This document shows, piece by piece, positions 9,654 to 17,875 of a stretch of DNA of 64,000 nt; within the stretch, counting starts at the first letter, position 1, and every line of letters begins with the position of its first letter. This stretch comes from RHKX01 sp963743875 (GTDB lineage Bacteria; Actinomycetota; Thermoleophilia; Solirubrobacterales; 70-9), in assembly GCA_963743875.1 (NCBI GenBank), contig CAVURM010000002.1:186001-250000 (forward strand), read 5' to 3'. A program made the translations under genes and the position numbers. The notes beneath the pieces were generated by a model. That model had not been told where the DNA came from. It did not search any database and saw only the letters and a program-made list of their open reading frames with translations.

Positions 9654-9669
9654 GTGGAGCCGAAGCTCC
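9654..9669 (-). promoter_or_regulatory. UUCG-capped hairpin in the ahcY leader
   Basis: In the ahcY direction, GGAGC and GCTCC pair around TTCG about 20 bases before the start codon. It is a stable small hairpin next to the Shine-Dalgarno. The 137-bp leader does not match the SAH or SAM riboswitch patterns I know. Confidence 0.35.
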
Positions 9670-9771
9670 CTGATTGAAGATCCTGCGAAACACCCGGCTG
9701 CACGTGACCGGAGCCTCTTCCTGGACCGAAGCCCGGGACGGCGCGCATCGGATCTCGAGCGTGCCCGGCAA

Positions 9772-10326
9772 TTATGCCGAAGACGCGCTTCGGAGGTAGC
9801 TATCGATCAGCGGTAGAGCGTCAGGAAGAATGCACTGGGCGTCGATCCCGACGAGTTCAGTCATCCGGGTGTCGACGAAGAAGTCCGTTCCCGCGGGACA
9901 TGCCGTTTCGCCTCCGAGGCCGAACAGTCCGATCGTGTCGAGGCTTCCCCCGTTCCAATCGATCGTGACGCTTCCGCCGCGCGGCGCGAACGAGAGACCG
10001 TCGAAGCAGTAATAGCCCGGCGCCGAGCCAGTGGTCACGTTCGCCTGGGTGAACCCCTTCGAGTTCGCGGCGTCGAGCGTCCCGTCCGCGAGGACGTGGG
10101 CGAAGGCCGTCGGGTTGGCATTCTCGGCGCTGGCGACAGCGAGCCCCGGCGCCAGCTTTGTGATCTGCGAGTTCGCCTGCTTCTTCGCGATCTTCTTGAC
10201 CTGCGACTTCGAGACCGCACGGCTGAAGGCATCAGGGCCCGCGACAGCGGTGCCCCCCAGGGCCAAGACCAGTGCGATCAGGCCGACGACCAGGGCCGGC
10301 GACGGCTTCACGTTTCCCGAACTCAT
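9772..10326 (-). CDS. Secreted or anchored protein, paralog family member 2
   Basis: The 184-residue protein has an N-terminal hydrophobic segment at about residues 8-28 (PALVVGLIALVLALGGTAVA) that could be a signal peptide or anchor. A basic KSQVKKIAKKQANSQ linker follows, then a domain with FAHVLADGTLDAANSKG, YYCFDGLSFAPRGG and late Cys residues. The domain is clearly related to that of the gene at 3908-4531. ATG 10326 is preceded by GGAGGG; an upstream in-frame start at 10383 would run almost into tRNA-Ser(CGA). Function unknown. Confidence 0.75.
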   Translation of the reverse strand: MSSGNVKPSPALVVGLIALVLALGGTAVAGPDAFSRAVSKSQVKKIAKKQANSQITKLAPGLAVASAENANPTAFAHVLADGTLDAANSKGFTQANVTTGSAPGYYCFDGLSFAPRGGSVTIDWNGGSLDTIGLFGLGGETACPAGTDFFVDTRMTELVGIDAQCILPDALPLIDSYLRSASSA

Positions 10327-10392
10327 CTCGCCCTCCAGATCCCGTTTGGACGATGGCCACGATACCCTTCCGCACCGCGCCACGGCGCCCTT

Positions 10393-10482
10393 GGAGGGGT
10401 GGCAGAGCGGTTGAATGCGGCGGTCTCGAAAACCGTTGTGCGTCGATTAGGCGTACCGAGGGTTCGAATCCCTCCCCCTCCG
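10393..10482 (+). tRNA. tRNA-Ser(CGA)
   Basis: The 90-nt gene has acceptor strands GGAGGGG/CCCCTCC with a G discriminator. The anticodon loop CTCGAAA gives anticodon CGA, which reads UCG. It has the long variable arm of tRNA-Ser and a GGGTTCGAATCCC T-arm. CCA is not encoded. Confidence 0.97.
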
Positions 10483-10487
10483 CTCTA

Positions 10488-10503
10488 GAGCCAGATCTGG
10501 CTC
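10488..10503. terminator. Perfect 16-bp palindrome after tRNA-Ser(CGA)
   Basis: GAGCCAGATCTGGCTC starts 6 bp after the tRNA end. Its position suggests a terminator or processing signal, but no T tract follows. Confidence 0.35.
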
Positions 10504-10633
10504 GTGGAGTGCCCCCGCCTTCGGCGACACCTTCACCTAATCGCTTGGGTCGCCAGACTCAGGCAAGGAGGAGTCGACAGGTCCTAGCGCAGACCGTGCG
10601 CCGTCTAGCCGATGCTGTCCCTCGGCAGCCTGC

Positions 10634-11011
10634 CTACTTCTTGGCCCGGCTCGTCTTTGTCTTCGAGGCGCTCGCCTTGGTCTTCCGCTTCGCGGCAGGC
10701 TTGCGCTTGGTGGCGCTGCCATTGCCGCTCAGCTTCTGGCCGACCTCATCGAGGTCCTTGACGAGCGTCTTCCGCACCCGACGCAGGTTGCCGCGCGCAT
10801 CCTTGAGCGTCTTGTCGACATCCTTGACCAGGTCCTTCTGGCCACGGCTGAGATCGCCGCGGAGGTCCTTGAGCGCATCCTGGGCCGCAGCGATCGCCTG
10901 GTCGAGGCGGTCGACCGGCCTGTCGGCCTTCTTCGCAGTCGACCGCTTGCGGGCCGTGGTCGCCTTCGGCTTCGCAGTACGGGACTTGGTGGTGGCTGTC
11001 TTGGGCGGCAT
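10634..11011 (-). CDS. Histone H1-like Lys/Ala-rich DNA-binding protein
   Basis: The 125-residue protein has basic N- and C-terminal tails rich in Lys, Ala, Thr and Ser (KTATTKSRTAKPKATTARKR; KRKPAAKRKTKASASKTK). They flank a central amphipathic, probably coiled-coil segment (about residues 33-95) with a heptad-like LKDLRGDLSRGQKDLVKDV pattern. Tails of this kind occur in bacterial histone H1-like and HupB-type nucleoid proteins, so DNA compaction is the likely role. There is no HU fold. ATG 11011 has GAAGGAG upstream, and a perfect hairpin sits in its leader at 11036-11059. Confidence 0.7.
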   Translation of the reverse strand: MPPKTATTKSRTAKPKATTARKRSTAKKADRPVDRLDQAIAAAQDALKDLRGDLSRGQKDLVKDVDKTLKDARGNLRRVRKTLVKDLDEVGQKLSGNGSATKRKPAAKRKTKASASKTKTSRAKK

Positions 11012-11354
11012 CGAGACTCCTTCGTGAGGTTGCGGACCGACGGTAAGCTCTCCGTCGGTGGCCGTCCACCGTGGTCGCTACCCATCCACTGCGTATTCCT
11101 CACGCTGGCCAGAGTCAGCATCCGCAACCGTCGGGGGTCGTCGTCTTCGTGCCAGCGGGCAGTCTCGGGGGAGATATTGGGGCCGGGTTCCCGAGGTCTG
11201 ATCCAGGCTGGGGATCAACCGGCTCGCGTCCTCGAGAGATCTCCGGGTCGGAACCGATCCGTGGCCGGCCTGAATCATCCGGGCCGCCGAAGCTCCTCGC
11301 TCAGGCGCCTGACTGAAGCATGGACGGCAGGGTCCGAGTAGCGTCCCAGGAGGT
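11012..11354. other. Non-coding gap upstream of the histone-like gene
   Basis: This 343-bp stretch holds the Shine-Dalgarno and leader hairpin of the histone-like gene at its left end. I see no convincing gene in the rest. Short frames on either strand lack ribosome sites and family resemblance. Confidence 0.6.
11036..11059 (-). promoter_or_regulatory. Perfect 8-bp-stem hairpin in the histone-like gene leader
   Basis: ACCGACGG and CCGTCGGT pair around an 8-base loop, 25 bp upstream of ATG 11011. It may be a leader regulatory structure, an operator or an upstream terminator. Confidence 0.45.
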
Positions 11355-11563
11355 CCGTTCGCAGGGCTGGTTTGGAGCGCTTGCGCTTCTCCTCACGCTC
11401 AGTTGACCCAGATATAGAAGCCTCCACGAAGTCTTTGAAGCTGATCGGTTCGGGGTCGAAGGTGACCAGCTCTATCTGGGCCGTCGGGGGGAGTTACCCG
11501 GGAGTGGACGCCTCCAGCACGCCGGGGCTGGATTTTGAATCGATGGTGCCGACGACGGTCCCC
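11355..11563 (-). pseudogene. Decayed inverted copy of the 3' end of the 3908-4531 gene
   Basis: The reverse complement of this segment follows 4354-4576 almost base for base, including the stop codon, the spacer and four bases of the tRNA-Ser(GGA) 3' end, where the match breaks. Relative to the parent it has lost about 12 bases around CCCGGG and one base in the codons for DFSGG, so the frame is broken. The start and first two thirds of the gene are missing. A short plus-strand frame here (11372-11602) is only the antisense of this fragment. Confidence 0.88.
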
Positions 11564-11695
11564 TGGCTAGCAACTGTTGCAACGAGGTGCCCGCCGATGT
11601 AGGTTGACCTGGAGGTCAAATAGGGGAGGGGCATTGAACGGGCCCATCCGAGGATTCGTTCACCGCCGTATCACTCTTCGAGGGAGGATGGCGAC

Positions 11696-12615
11696 GTGAG
11701 AATCACCGGGCCGAATGGACTCATCTCGAGGGTTGGATACCCGCAAGTCGTCATTGCCTTAGCGGCGGTTGGCCTTGTGGCAGCTGTTCTGAGCGGTTCC
11801 TCGAACGCCGCCCCCAATGGCGTTACCTGCGACGGTCACGCTGCGACGATTGTCGGAACGCCGGGTAGGGATACTCTCAGCGGAACGTCCGGTCGGGACG
11901 TGATCAACGGGCGCGGCGGCAACGATCTGATCACCGGTAAGGCCGGCCGTGACCGCCTCTGTGGCGGCGGCGACGACGACCTCATTGGGGGTGGTGATTT
12001 CGATGTCGGTCCGGGCAGCGGCAATGACCGACTGTTCGGTGGCAGCGGCGACGACGCCCTCGCCGGCGAGGGCGGGAATGACGAGCTGTTCGGTTTCAAC
12101 GGCGACGATCGCCTTCTGGGCGGCGACAAGGCCGATCTACTCAAGGGGGGTCGTGACGACGACACGCTCTTCGGCGACGAGGGGAACGACACCCTCGACG
12201 GCGAGGAAGACATCGACATCTGCGATGGCGCGCCGGGACAGGACACCGAGGTCCATTGCGAGCCGGCGGATGTCTCGGTGCAGGTGCTTGGACCGCAGAG
12301 CGGATCGGACCACGCGGTCATCGAATACACGGTGGTCGTCAAGAATCACGGCCCCGCGGACCTCCTAGCTACAACCTCGACGTGGAGACGGACAATGTCA
12401 AGTTGTCGTGCGAGAACCATTTCGAGGACGGCATCCAATTCGTCGATGACCTCCTGAAGGCCGGCCGTTCCCGCCAACATCTCTTTGAAGTCACCTGCGA
12501 CCGCGAGGACGTGATCCCAGGCGAAAACAGGCTCCAGGCCAGAGTCTTTGGAGGCACGCCAACCGATCGCGTCGCGGGTAACAACGAGGACGAGGTAACC
12601 ACGACGGTCGAGTAG
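11696..12615 (+). CDS. Secreted RTX calcium-binding repeat protein, frameshifted
   Basis: GTG 11696 follows AGGGAGG. Residues about 15-38 form a signal peptide (VVIALAAVGLVAAVLSGSSNA). Residues about 50-190 contain some ten RTX nonapeptides (GRGGNDLI, GGSGDDAL, GEGGNDEL), which bind calcium in a beta-roll after secretion. After VVKNHGPAD the frame breaks near 12360. A frame one base short continues with SYNLDVETDNVKLSC through to EDEVTTTVE and stops at 12613-12615; this part resembles a DUF11/CARDB-type conserved-repeat module. Corrected, the protein is about 306 residues. The uncorrected frame stops at 12457. Either a consensus error or a real break is possible. Confidence 0.75.
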
Positions 12616-12793
12616 CCGAGCGCAGCGTTGGGCATGCTCGGTTGCGGCCAATAACGAGGCAGGCAAGACCTACCACCTTCCGGAAACTGACCTGCTGGAG
12701 CTGGCGCGGCGATCTCCATTGCGCGAATTGCCACTCGGCCCTAGTGTTGGTGGGCGGCTGATCGCCGCCGACACTTGACGAGGGGTGGATCGC

Positions 12794-13636
12794 ATGATGA
12801 GAACGTGGAGAGCGTTACTTCTGATGGCGATCGTCGTTCTGGGTACCTTGTTCGCCGCAGGGGGCACATACGGCGCGGGAAACGGCCCCGGGCAGGACGC
12901 CCATTACTTCCTGATGACGGTTGAGGCCAGCGGCGAGTACACCGCTGACTACGGCGACGAACGCCTCGATCCTGGCCTGACCACTTCATTCGGCGTCGAC
13001 GGCTATGAGACCGGATCTTGGTCGTGGAAGATCCGCGCCGCTGGCCGCAGTATCGGGAACGGCCCATTGAAGAGCGCTGCTGCCGAGTACAAGGGTTCAT
13101 CAAGCCACGATGCCGGCATCATCAGCTACCTGGTCCTGATGTCGGTTTTGAGCGAGGACGATCCCTGCATCGACAGCGCGGTGCGCAAGAGTTTGATCAG
13201 CTTTTCCTTGCCGTTCGGAGCCAGCGGGCCCGATCCGGGGACGTCGCCGCAGTGGATATCGAGCCCGGATACCTCGATCCAGTTCCGGCAGGGGGGCTTC
13301 GAGGTCGGCTACCCGTCGCAATACAACCTCGTCCAGCACTGCTACCACGGAATGCCCCCGGCTCTTCAGCTCTATTCCCTGATCCTCCCCACCGAGACTC
13401 CCGTGCCCAACGGCGCATTCAACCCTCGCTCGGATCGACACTTCAACGGGTCCTGGCAGGACTCCGTAAGTGTCATCGAGGGCGTCGGAGGGCCACAGGA
13501 GCACCTGGACACGGGCTCCACCGAACTGGAGATCACCGTCAAGTCGGTCTCCGAGCGGAAGGCGAAGAAGAAGCGGGATAAGTACCGCGATCCGGATCCG
13601 CAGGACGGGATCTACACAACCGATTCGTTCGAATAG
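12794..13636 (+). CDS. Secreted protein of unknown function
   Basis: The 280-residue protein has an N-terminal signal peptide (about residues 1-26, MMRTWRALLLMAIVVLGTLF then AAGGTYG) and no later membrane segment. The mature chain has an acidic, aromatic-rich body and a basic then acidic tail (ERKAKKKRDKYRDPDPQDG). Four Cys or fewer are visible and there is no recognisable motif. ATG 12794 is preceded by GAGGGGTGG; an upstream in-frame GTG at 12785 is less likely. It lies 10-20 bp before the homocysteine methyltransferase start, so the two may share a transcript. Confidence 0.65.
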   Translation: MMRTWRALLLMAIVVLGTLFAAGGTYGAGNGPGQDAHYFLMTVEASGEYTADYGDERLDPGLTTSFGVDGYETGSWSWKIRAAGRSIGNGPLKSAAAEYKGSSSHDAGIISYLVLMSVLSEDDPCIDSAVRKSLISFSLPFGASGPDPGTSPQWISSPDTSIQFRQGGFEVGYPSQYNLVQHCYHGMPPALQLYSLILPTETPVPNGAFNPRSDRHFNGSWQDSVSVIEGVGGPQEHLDTGSTELEITVKSVSERKAKKKRDKYRDPDPQDGIYTTDSFE

Positions 13637-13655
13637 AGGGTAGAAAGTGGAAGCT

Positions 13656-14606
13656 ATGCATCGTGACCACCTGCCGCCGCTCGACGGAGACCTGTTTCTG
13701 ACCGATGGCGGCCTCGAGACCTTCCTGGTCTTTCACCGCGGGCTCGAGCTGCCCGAGTTCGCCGCCTTCGATCTGCTCAAGGACGAGCCGGGACGGGAAG
13801 AGTTGCGCGAGTACTACAGGCCGTTCCTGGTCTTGCGGCGAAAACGATGTCGGCTTCATCCTCGAGAGCCCGACGTGGCGCGCGAATCCGCGCTGGGGGC
13901 GGCCATCGGTTACGACGAGCCGGCCGTCGCCGGCGCGAACCGGGATGCGATCGCCTTGATGGAGGAGCTACGCGAGTCAGGAGCGCCGGCGAGCGACGGC
14001 CCGGTGCTGATCAGCGGTTGCATCGGGCCCCACGACGACGGGTACTCCCCCAGCGAGATGCTCGACGCTGACGAGGCTCACGCCTATCACGCATTCCAGA
14101 TCCGCACGTTCGCCGAGACGTCCGCTGACCTGGTGACGGCGGTCACGATGACCTACGTCGAGGAGGCGATCGGCGTGGCCCGGGCGGCAACCGCAGCCGG
14201 CATGCCGGTGGTGATCTCCTTCACCGTCGAGACCGACGGCAGGCTCCCGAGCGGCCAGGCGCTGGGCGAGGCGATCGAGCAGGTCGATGCCGACCCCGAA
14301 TCAGAGGTCGCCTACTTCATGATCAATTGCGCTCATCCGACCCACTTCGAGTCGGTGCTGGCGAGCGATGCTCCCTGGTTGAGGCGGGTGCAGGGGCTGC
14401 GCGCCAACGCCTCCCGGATGAGCCACGCCGAACTCGACGAGGCTACCGAGCTCGACGCCGGCGACCCCGACGATCTGGGTGCGCGCTACGCCGCACTGCG
14501 CGAGCAGCTGCCAATGCTCAACGTGCTCGGCGGCTGCTGCGGAACCGACCACCGACACGTCACCAGGATCTGCTCCGCGGTCAAGGGGACAGCGACCGAC
14601 TCCTGA
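13656..14606 (+). CDS. Homocysteine S-methyltransferase family protein (double frame slip)
   Basis: The enzyme transfers a methyl group to homocysteine using a zinc-bound thiolate. Motifs seen are LTDGGLETFLVF at the start, GCIGPHDDGY, the zinc Cys in MINCAHP and the C-terminal pair GGCCGTDHRH. A 20-codon stretch after EYYRPFLVL is nonsense in the open frame, yet the +1 frame there reads GENDVGFILESPTWRANPRW, the family consensus. The slip begins near 13835 and is reversed at the G run 13895-13899, which is one G short of the expected frame. The net frame is preserved, so the gene looks open. This suggests two consensus errors. An in-frame GTG at 13647 is an alternative start. Confidence 0.85.
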   Translation: MHRDHLPPLDGDLFLTDGGLETFLVFHRGLELPEFAAFDLLKDEPGREELREYYRPFLVLRRKRCRLHPREPDVARESALGAAIGYDEPAVAGANRDAIALMEELRESGAPASDGPVLISGCIGPHDDGYSPSEMLDADEAHAYHAFQIRTFAETSADLVTAVTMTYVEEAIGVARAATAAGMPVVISFTVETDGRLPSGQALGEAIEQVDADPESEVAYFMINCAHPTHFESVLASDAPWLRRVQGLRANASRMSHAELDEATELDAGDPDDLGARYAALREQLPMLNVLGGCCGTDHRHVTRICSAVKGTATDS

Positions 14607-14630
14607 GCCGAGCGCGCACCGCCCGGGCGC

Positions 14631-15437
14631 TCAGTAGGAGCCGGGCGTCGCCGGGGAGCGGTGCTCGGCGTACATGCGCAGGGCGAACCGCCCGGCCGGA
14701 TGATCACGGAAGCGACGGATCCGGTCGGCGTGCACCGGCGGGAAGTCCTCCGGCTGGAAGTGGGGGACCGGGTAACCCTCGGTCGGGCAGACGGCGGGGG
14801 AGGCCATCGTCGCGAAGGAGATGTCGTGGATGCCGAAGCGGTCACCACCGAGGAACGGACGCCCGTCGCCGAGCTTCTCGGCGATCTCGTCGAAGACGGC
14901 CATCGTCTTGATCGGGGCCTCGTCGAGCGCCTCCTCGGAGAGATCCATGCTGCGGCGGACCAGCGGCTTGCTCGGCCTCAACAGCAGCGGTGTGATCCGC
15001 TGCTCCCACTCCGGGGTCCCGTCCGACCAGAAGCGCATGACGCCGTCGGGATCGTCGACGAAGAACTCCCACGCCATGCGCCGGGCGTGGAGGCCGAGGT
15101 CATCGGCGAGATGGGCGACGAGCGCCCTCGCCTCGGCGCGGGCCTCGGGATCGCGCGGGTAGATGTGGGCGCCCTCGGGCGCCATCGCATCCGCCCACTC
15201 GGAGATCTCGGCCGAGTCGGTGACCCGCTGACCGTCCGCGAGCAGCAGCGGAGTCGTGCCGGCACCGCCGCGCAGGCGCGAGGCGAGCACGTGGAGGACC
15301 GGGGTGTGCCGCCGCTCCTCGTAGTCGATGCCGCACGAGTCGAGGCTCCAGCGCCCCAGCTCGTTGAAGAGCGAGAGCGGCAACGTGATCAGGACAGGAG
15401 CATCTCCCGTGGCGGCTGCGGCGGGGCTGATCCGCAA
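14631..15437 (-). CDS. Glutathione S-transferase-like protein
   Basis: The region has a thioredoxin-like N-terminus (VLITLPLSLFNELGRWSLDS then PLLLADGQRVTDSAEISEWA, the usual cis-Pro/Ser-Glu motif region) and an all-helical C-terminal domain with GDRFGIHDISFATM. It is predicted cytoplasmic. As a glutathione-type transferase in an actinobacterium, the true thiol cofactor is uncertain. The frame is continuous upstream with the DUF1801 sequence, so the two may be fused. I placed the start at TTG 15437, which has GGGAG upstream, but confidence in that start is low. The stop faces the homocysteine methyltransferase gene. Confidence 0.7.
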   Translation of the reverse strand: MRISPAAAATGDAPVLITLPLSLFNELGRWSLDSCGIDYEERRHTPVLHVLASRLRGGAGTTPLLLADGQRVTDSAEISEWADAMAPEGAHIYPRDPEARAEARALVAHLADDLGLHARRMAWEFFVDDPDGVMRFWSDGTPEWEQRITPLLLRPSKPLVRRSMDLSEEALDEAPIKTMAVFDEIAEKLGDGRPFLGGDRFGIHDISFATMASPAVCPTEGYPVPHFQPEDFPPVHADRIRRFRDHPAGRFALRMYAEHRSPATPGSY

Positions 15438-15900
15438 CCCTACTCCCGAGGGTCGGGTTGGAAGCCGACCCCCATGAGCCTTCGCCCCCGGCCGCTCGTC
15501 GGCCGAGGATGCGTTCAAGGCCACGGCGGCGCGAATCAGCGCCTTCAACGCCTCCTCGTCGATCTTGTCGCCCTCATGGAAGTCGATGGCGCGCCGGGTG
15601 TTGCCCTCGAGGCTGGAGTTGAAGAGGCCCGAAGGGTCCTCCAGCGAGGCGCCCTTGGCGAAGGTCATCTTCACGACCTTCTTGTACGTCTCGCCGGTGC
15701 AGATGATTCCGTCGTGCGACCACACCGGGACCCTCCACTTCCACTCCTCGACCACCTCGGGGTCGGCCGTTGACGAGCGCGCGGAGCCGGGCGAGCGTCT
15801 CGCCCCGCCAGTCCCCCAGGTCGTCGATCCGCGCGTCGATCAGTCGAGAGGGAGAGTCGCGTTCCTCTTCTTCCTCCAAGCCGCTCTTCCCCGTCTTCAT
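15438..15900 (-). CDS. DUF1801 domain protein, frameshifted
   Basis: The N-terminus from ATG 15900 (MKTGKSGLEEEEERDSPSRL, then ETLARLRALVN) is in one frame. After about 15768 the family continues in another frame with VEEWKWRVPVWSHDGIICTG, KKVVKMTFAKGASL and FNSSLEGNTRRAIDFHEGD. One base too many, or two too few (expected NEADPEVVEEW), explains the break. DUF1801 proteins are small and soluble, related to the YdhG/iron-chaperone-like fold; function unclear. After VALNASS the frame runs without a stop into the GST sequence, so either a stop was lost or this is a genuine fusion. The C-terminal boundary is approximate. Confidence 0.65.
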
Positions 15901-15924
15901 GGTTGTTGTTGGCGGGACCGCCGG

Positions 15925-16800
15925 CTACTGGGCGACGATTGTCGGGATCCGCAGCGCCGACAGCCGGATGTGGGTGAGGTCGATGGTGCTCGCGGCCCCG
16001 GTCGTGGTGCAGCGCAGCGTCACCGTGGATGGCGCCGGCAGCTGCGTGGGACCCTGGAGCGTCGGCTTGGCGAAGATCAGCGAGTCGGTCGAGCTGAGGT
16101 TCGGCTGCAGACGCACCTTTGCGAAATCGAGGGTCGCCGCCGGAGCCGCCTGGGCGAGGTAGCACTCGAGACGGGTGTGGTTCGTGGTCCCGGTGTGGAC
16201 CGCTTGGACGCCGGCATTGACGAGGTACGCCCCGGAGGGAAGGCTGAGCGAGGCGATCGCGGTGTCGGTCGTGATCGTGACCGATGGCTCGTCGTTGTCG
16301 GTGTAGAGCGTCGGGATCGCGGCCGCGGAGAGGTCCGCCAGTTGAATCGAGCCATCCTCGATCACCTGGCTCTTGACCGCGTTCGCCTGCAACTGGGCCA
16401 GGCCGATCGATGCGGCCTTGAGCTTGTCCTGGCCGATCGACGCGGCCTTGAGCTGCGCCTCTCCGACCGCGGCTGCCTTGAGCTTCTCCTGACCGATCGA
16501 GTTCGCCTGCACCTGCGCCTCTCCGACCGCTGCCGCCTTCAGCTTCTCCTGGCCGACGGACCCCGGAGCGAGTGCGGCCTCTTCTACGGCTGCTTTCTTC
16601 AGCTCCGCGGGGCCGATCGCCCCCTTGGCGACCTCGGCCGCTCCCACCGCATTGGCCTGGATCTGCTTCGGTCCGACCGAGTTCGGGGCCAGCGAGGCGG
16701 CGTATGCCCCCGAGCCGAGTGCGATGAACAGGGCCGATGCGGCCATCGCGGTTGCTACACGGTTGCTCCTGGGCCGTCGGTCCTCATGCGCTGAGTCCAT
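15925..16800 (-). CDS. Anchored repeat protein with 11-22-residue tandem repeats
   Basis: The 291-residue protein starts at ATG 16800, which is preceded by GGGAGGAG and overlaps the stop of the upstream MBL gene (TGATG). Residues about 15-35 are a hydrophobic leader (TAMAASALFIALGSGAYAAS), like those of the paralogs at 3908 and 9772. Residues about 38-145 are tandem repeats built on SIGQEKLKAAAVGEAQL, apparently alternating SIGQxKLKAA and AVGEAQVQAN units. A repetitive solenoid or stalk is likely. The last 140 residues are a beta-rich domain (TLYTDNDEPSVTITT, LPSGAYLVNAG). Probably a surface protein; no enzyme motif is visible. Confidence 0.72.
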   Translation of the reverse strand: MDSAHEDRRPRSNRVATAMAASALFIALGSGAYAASLAPNSVGPKQIQANAVGAAEVAKGAIGPAELKKAAVEEAALAPGSVGQEKLKAAAVGEAQVQANSIGQEKLKAAAVGEAQLKAASIGQDKLKAASIGLAQLQANAVKSQVIEDGSIQLADLSAAAIPTLYTDNDEPSVTITTDTAIASLSLPSGAYLVNAGVQAVHTGTTNHTRLECYLAQAAPAATLDFAKVRLQPNLSSTDSLIFAKPTLQGPTQLPAPSTVTLRCTTTGAASTIDLTHIRLSALRIPTIVAQ

Positions 16801-17633
16801 CAGATGCTCCTCCCATCCCGAAGGTCTCCGACACTCCCACACCGCCGATCCTCAGTCAAGCTGGATTTACCGGGTCCGATCAGCGTGTGCCGCTGGGTCG
16901 AGTTGCAGACGGTCAGCGGCCCCGGGCGGTGGGTGGCGGGGTCGTGGCTGGGTAGGACGGTGTGACCGCTGTCGCGAAGCGCCCTGAGGAGGTCGACGGA
17001 GCGGCCCTGGGCGTCGAGGTCGTCGCCGAAGAGCGGCAGGCGGTGATCGTCGAGGCTGGCGGCGAAATGGACGACGTCGCCGCCGAGGACGAGGTTGCCG
17101 ATCTGGACCGACTGGTGTCCGGGCGTATGTCCCGGGGTGAGGAGCAGCAGGATCGAGCCGTCGCCGAGGAGGTCGTGATCGCCGTCGATGAGCTCGACCG
17201 GCCGGTCGCTGCCGGCGTAGGCGCTGGGGAGGAAGAAGTTCCGCTGGACGACGTTCTCGTCCTGCCCGGCTTCCCATTCGGCGCGCTGGACGACAACGGG
17301 CACCGCATCGGGAACGAGCGAGAGGGCGCCGACGTGGTCCCAGTGCAGATGGGTGAGCACGACCCTGGTGATGGTGGTCAGGTCGACCTGCTCGGCGATG
17401 CTCTGTTCCTGCTCCAGCACGAAGGGACCGACGCTGCCGGGGCGGCCGTAGAAGCCGTCGGGATCGGCCACCGCTTCGGGATGAAGCCCGGTATCGACGA
17501 GGATGCGCTCGGCGTCGGATTCGACGAGGAAAGCCGGAACGGGCATGCGGATCATCTCCTCCATGTCCTCGCCCTTGCGGATCAGCCCCGCCGAGACGGT
17601 CAGCCATCCGACGTTGAACATCTCGACTCGCAT
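16800..17633 (-). CDS. MBL-fold hydrolase, N-acyl homoserine lactonase-like
   Basis: The 277-residue protein carries HLHWDHVG at residues 95-102 (HxHxDH), PGHTPGHQ, the bridging GGDVVHF Asp and a late SHDP His. The order and the N-terminal MRVEMFNVGWLTVSAGLI resemble the AttM/AiiB branch of quorum-quenching lactonases. That branch also contains promiscuous lactonases and esterases, so the substrate is uncertain. ATG 17633 is chosen over an open upstream extension to 17771. Its Shine-Dalgarno-like AGGT lies in the arm of a perfect hairpin at 17640-17663. The stop overlaps the start of the repeat-protein gene. Confidence 0.8.
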   Translation of the reverse strand: MRVEMFNVGWLTVSAGLIRKGEDMEEMIRMPVPAFLVESDAERILVDTGLHPEAVADPDGFYGRPGSVGPFVLEQEQSIAEQVDLTTITRVVLTHLHWDHVGALSLVPDAVPVVVQRAEWEAGQDENVVQRNFFLPSAYAGSDRPVELIDGDHDLLGDGSILLLLTPGHTPGHQSVQIGNLVLGGDVVHFAASLDDHRLPLFGDDLDAQGRSVDLLRALRDSGHTVLPSHDPATHRPGPLTVCNSTQRHTLIGPGKSSLTEDRRCGSVGDLRDGRSI

Positions 17634-17639
17634 GATTGT

Positions 17640-17663
17640 GACCTGCCGGTTGGCCGGCAGGTC
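17640..17663 (-). promoter_or_regulatory. 10-bp perfect hairpin covering the lactonase ribosome site
   Basis: GACCTGCCGG (17640-17649) and CCGGCAGGTC (17654-17663) pair around a 4-base loop. In the gene direction the second arm ends CAGGTC, 6 bases before ATG 17633, so the hairpin would bury the only Shine-Dalgarno-like sequence. Confidence 0.55.
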
Positions 17664-17875
17664 GAGGGAGCCTATGGGTTCAATCCGATCCCGGCAGGAA
17701 GGTCCTGGTCCCGGTCGGCAAGCCGGGAGCAAGTCTGGTGCGGACCTGAGAACGCCGGCTCCCGTGGACATCGTGATTCGCGGTCAGCGGTGCTCGGGAC
17801 GAGCCGGGCGATTGAGGATGGCGGAGAGGTCAGAGTCGAGATCACATTGACGCCCCGGCGGCGGGGACGGGCCGC

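Noticed and set aside
9635..9771. SAM or SAH riboswitch in the ahcY leader
   Set aside because: A GGTCACG stretch recalls SAM-IV, but the rest of the motif is missing. Only a simple UUCG hairpin is supported.
10483..10633. Signal recognition particle RNA near tadA and tRNA-Ser
   Set aside because: I looked for the GGAAGNAGC-type tetraloop core near both tRNA-Ser genes and did not find it.
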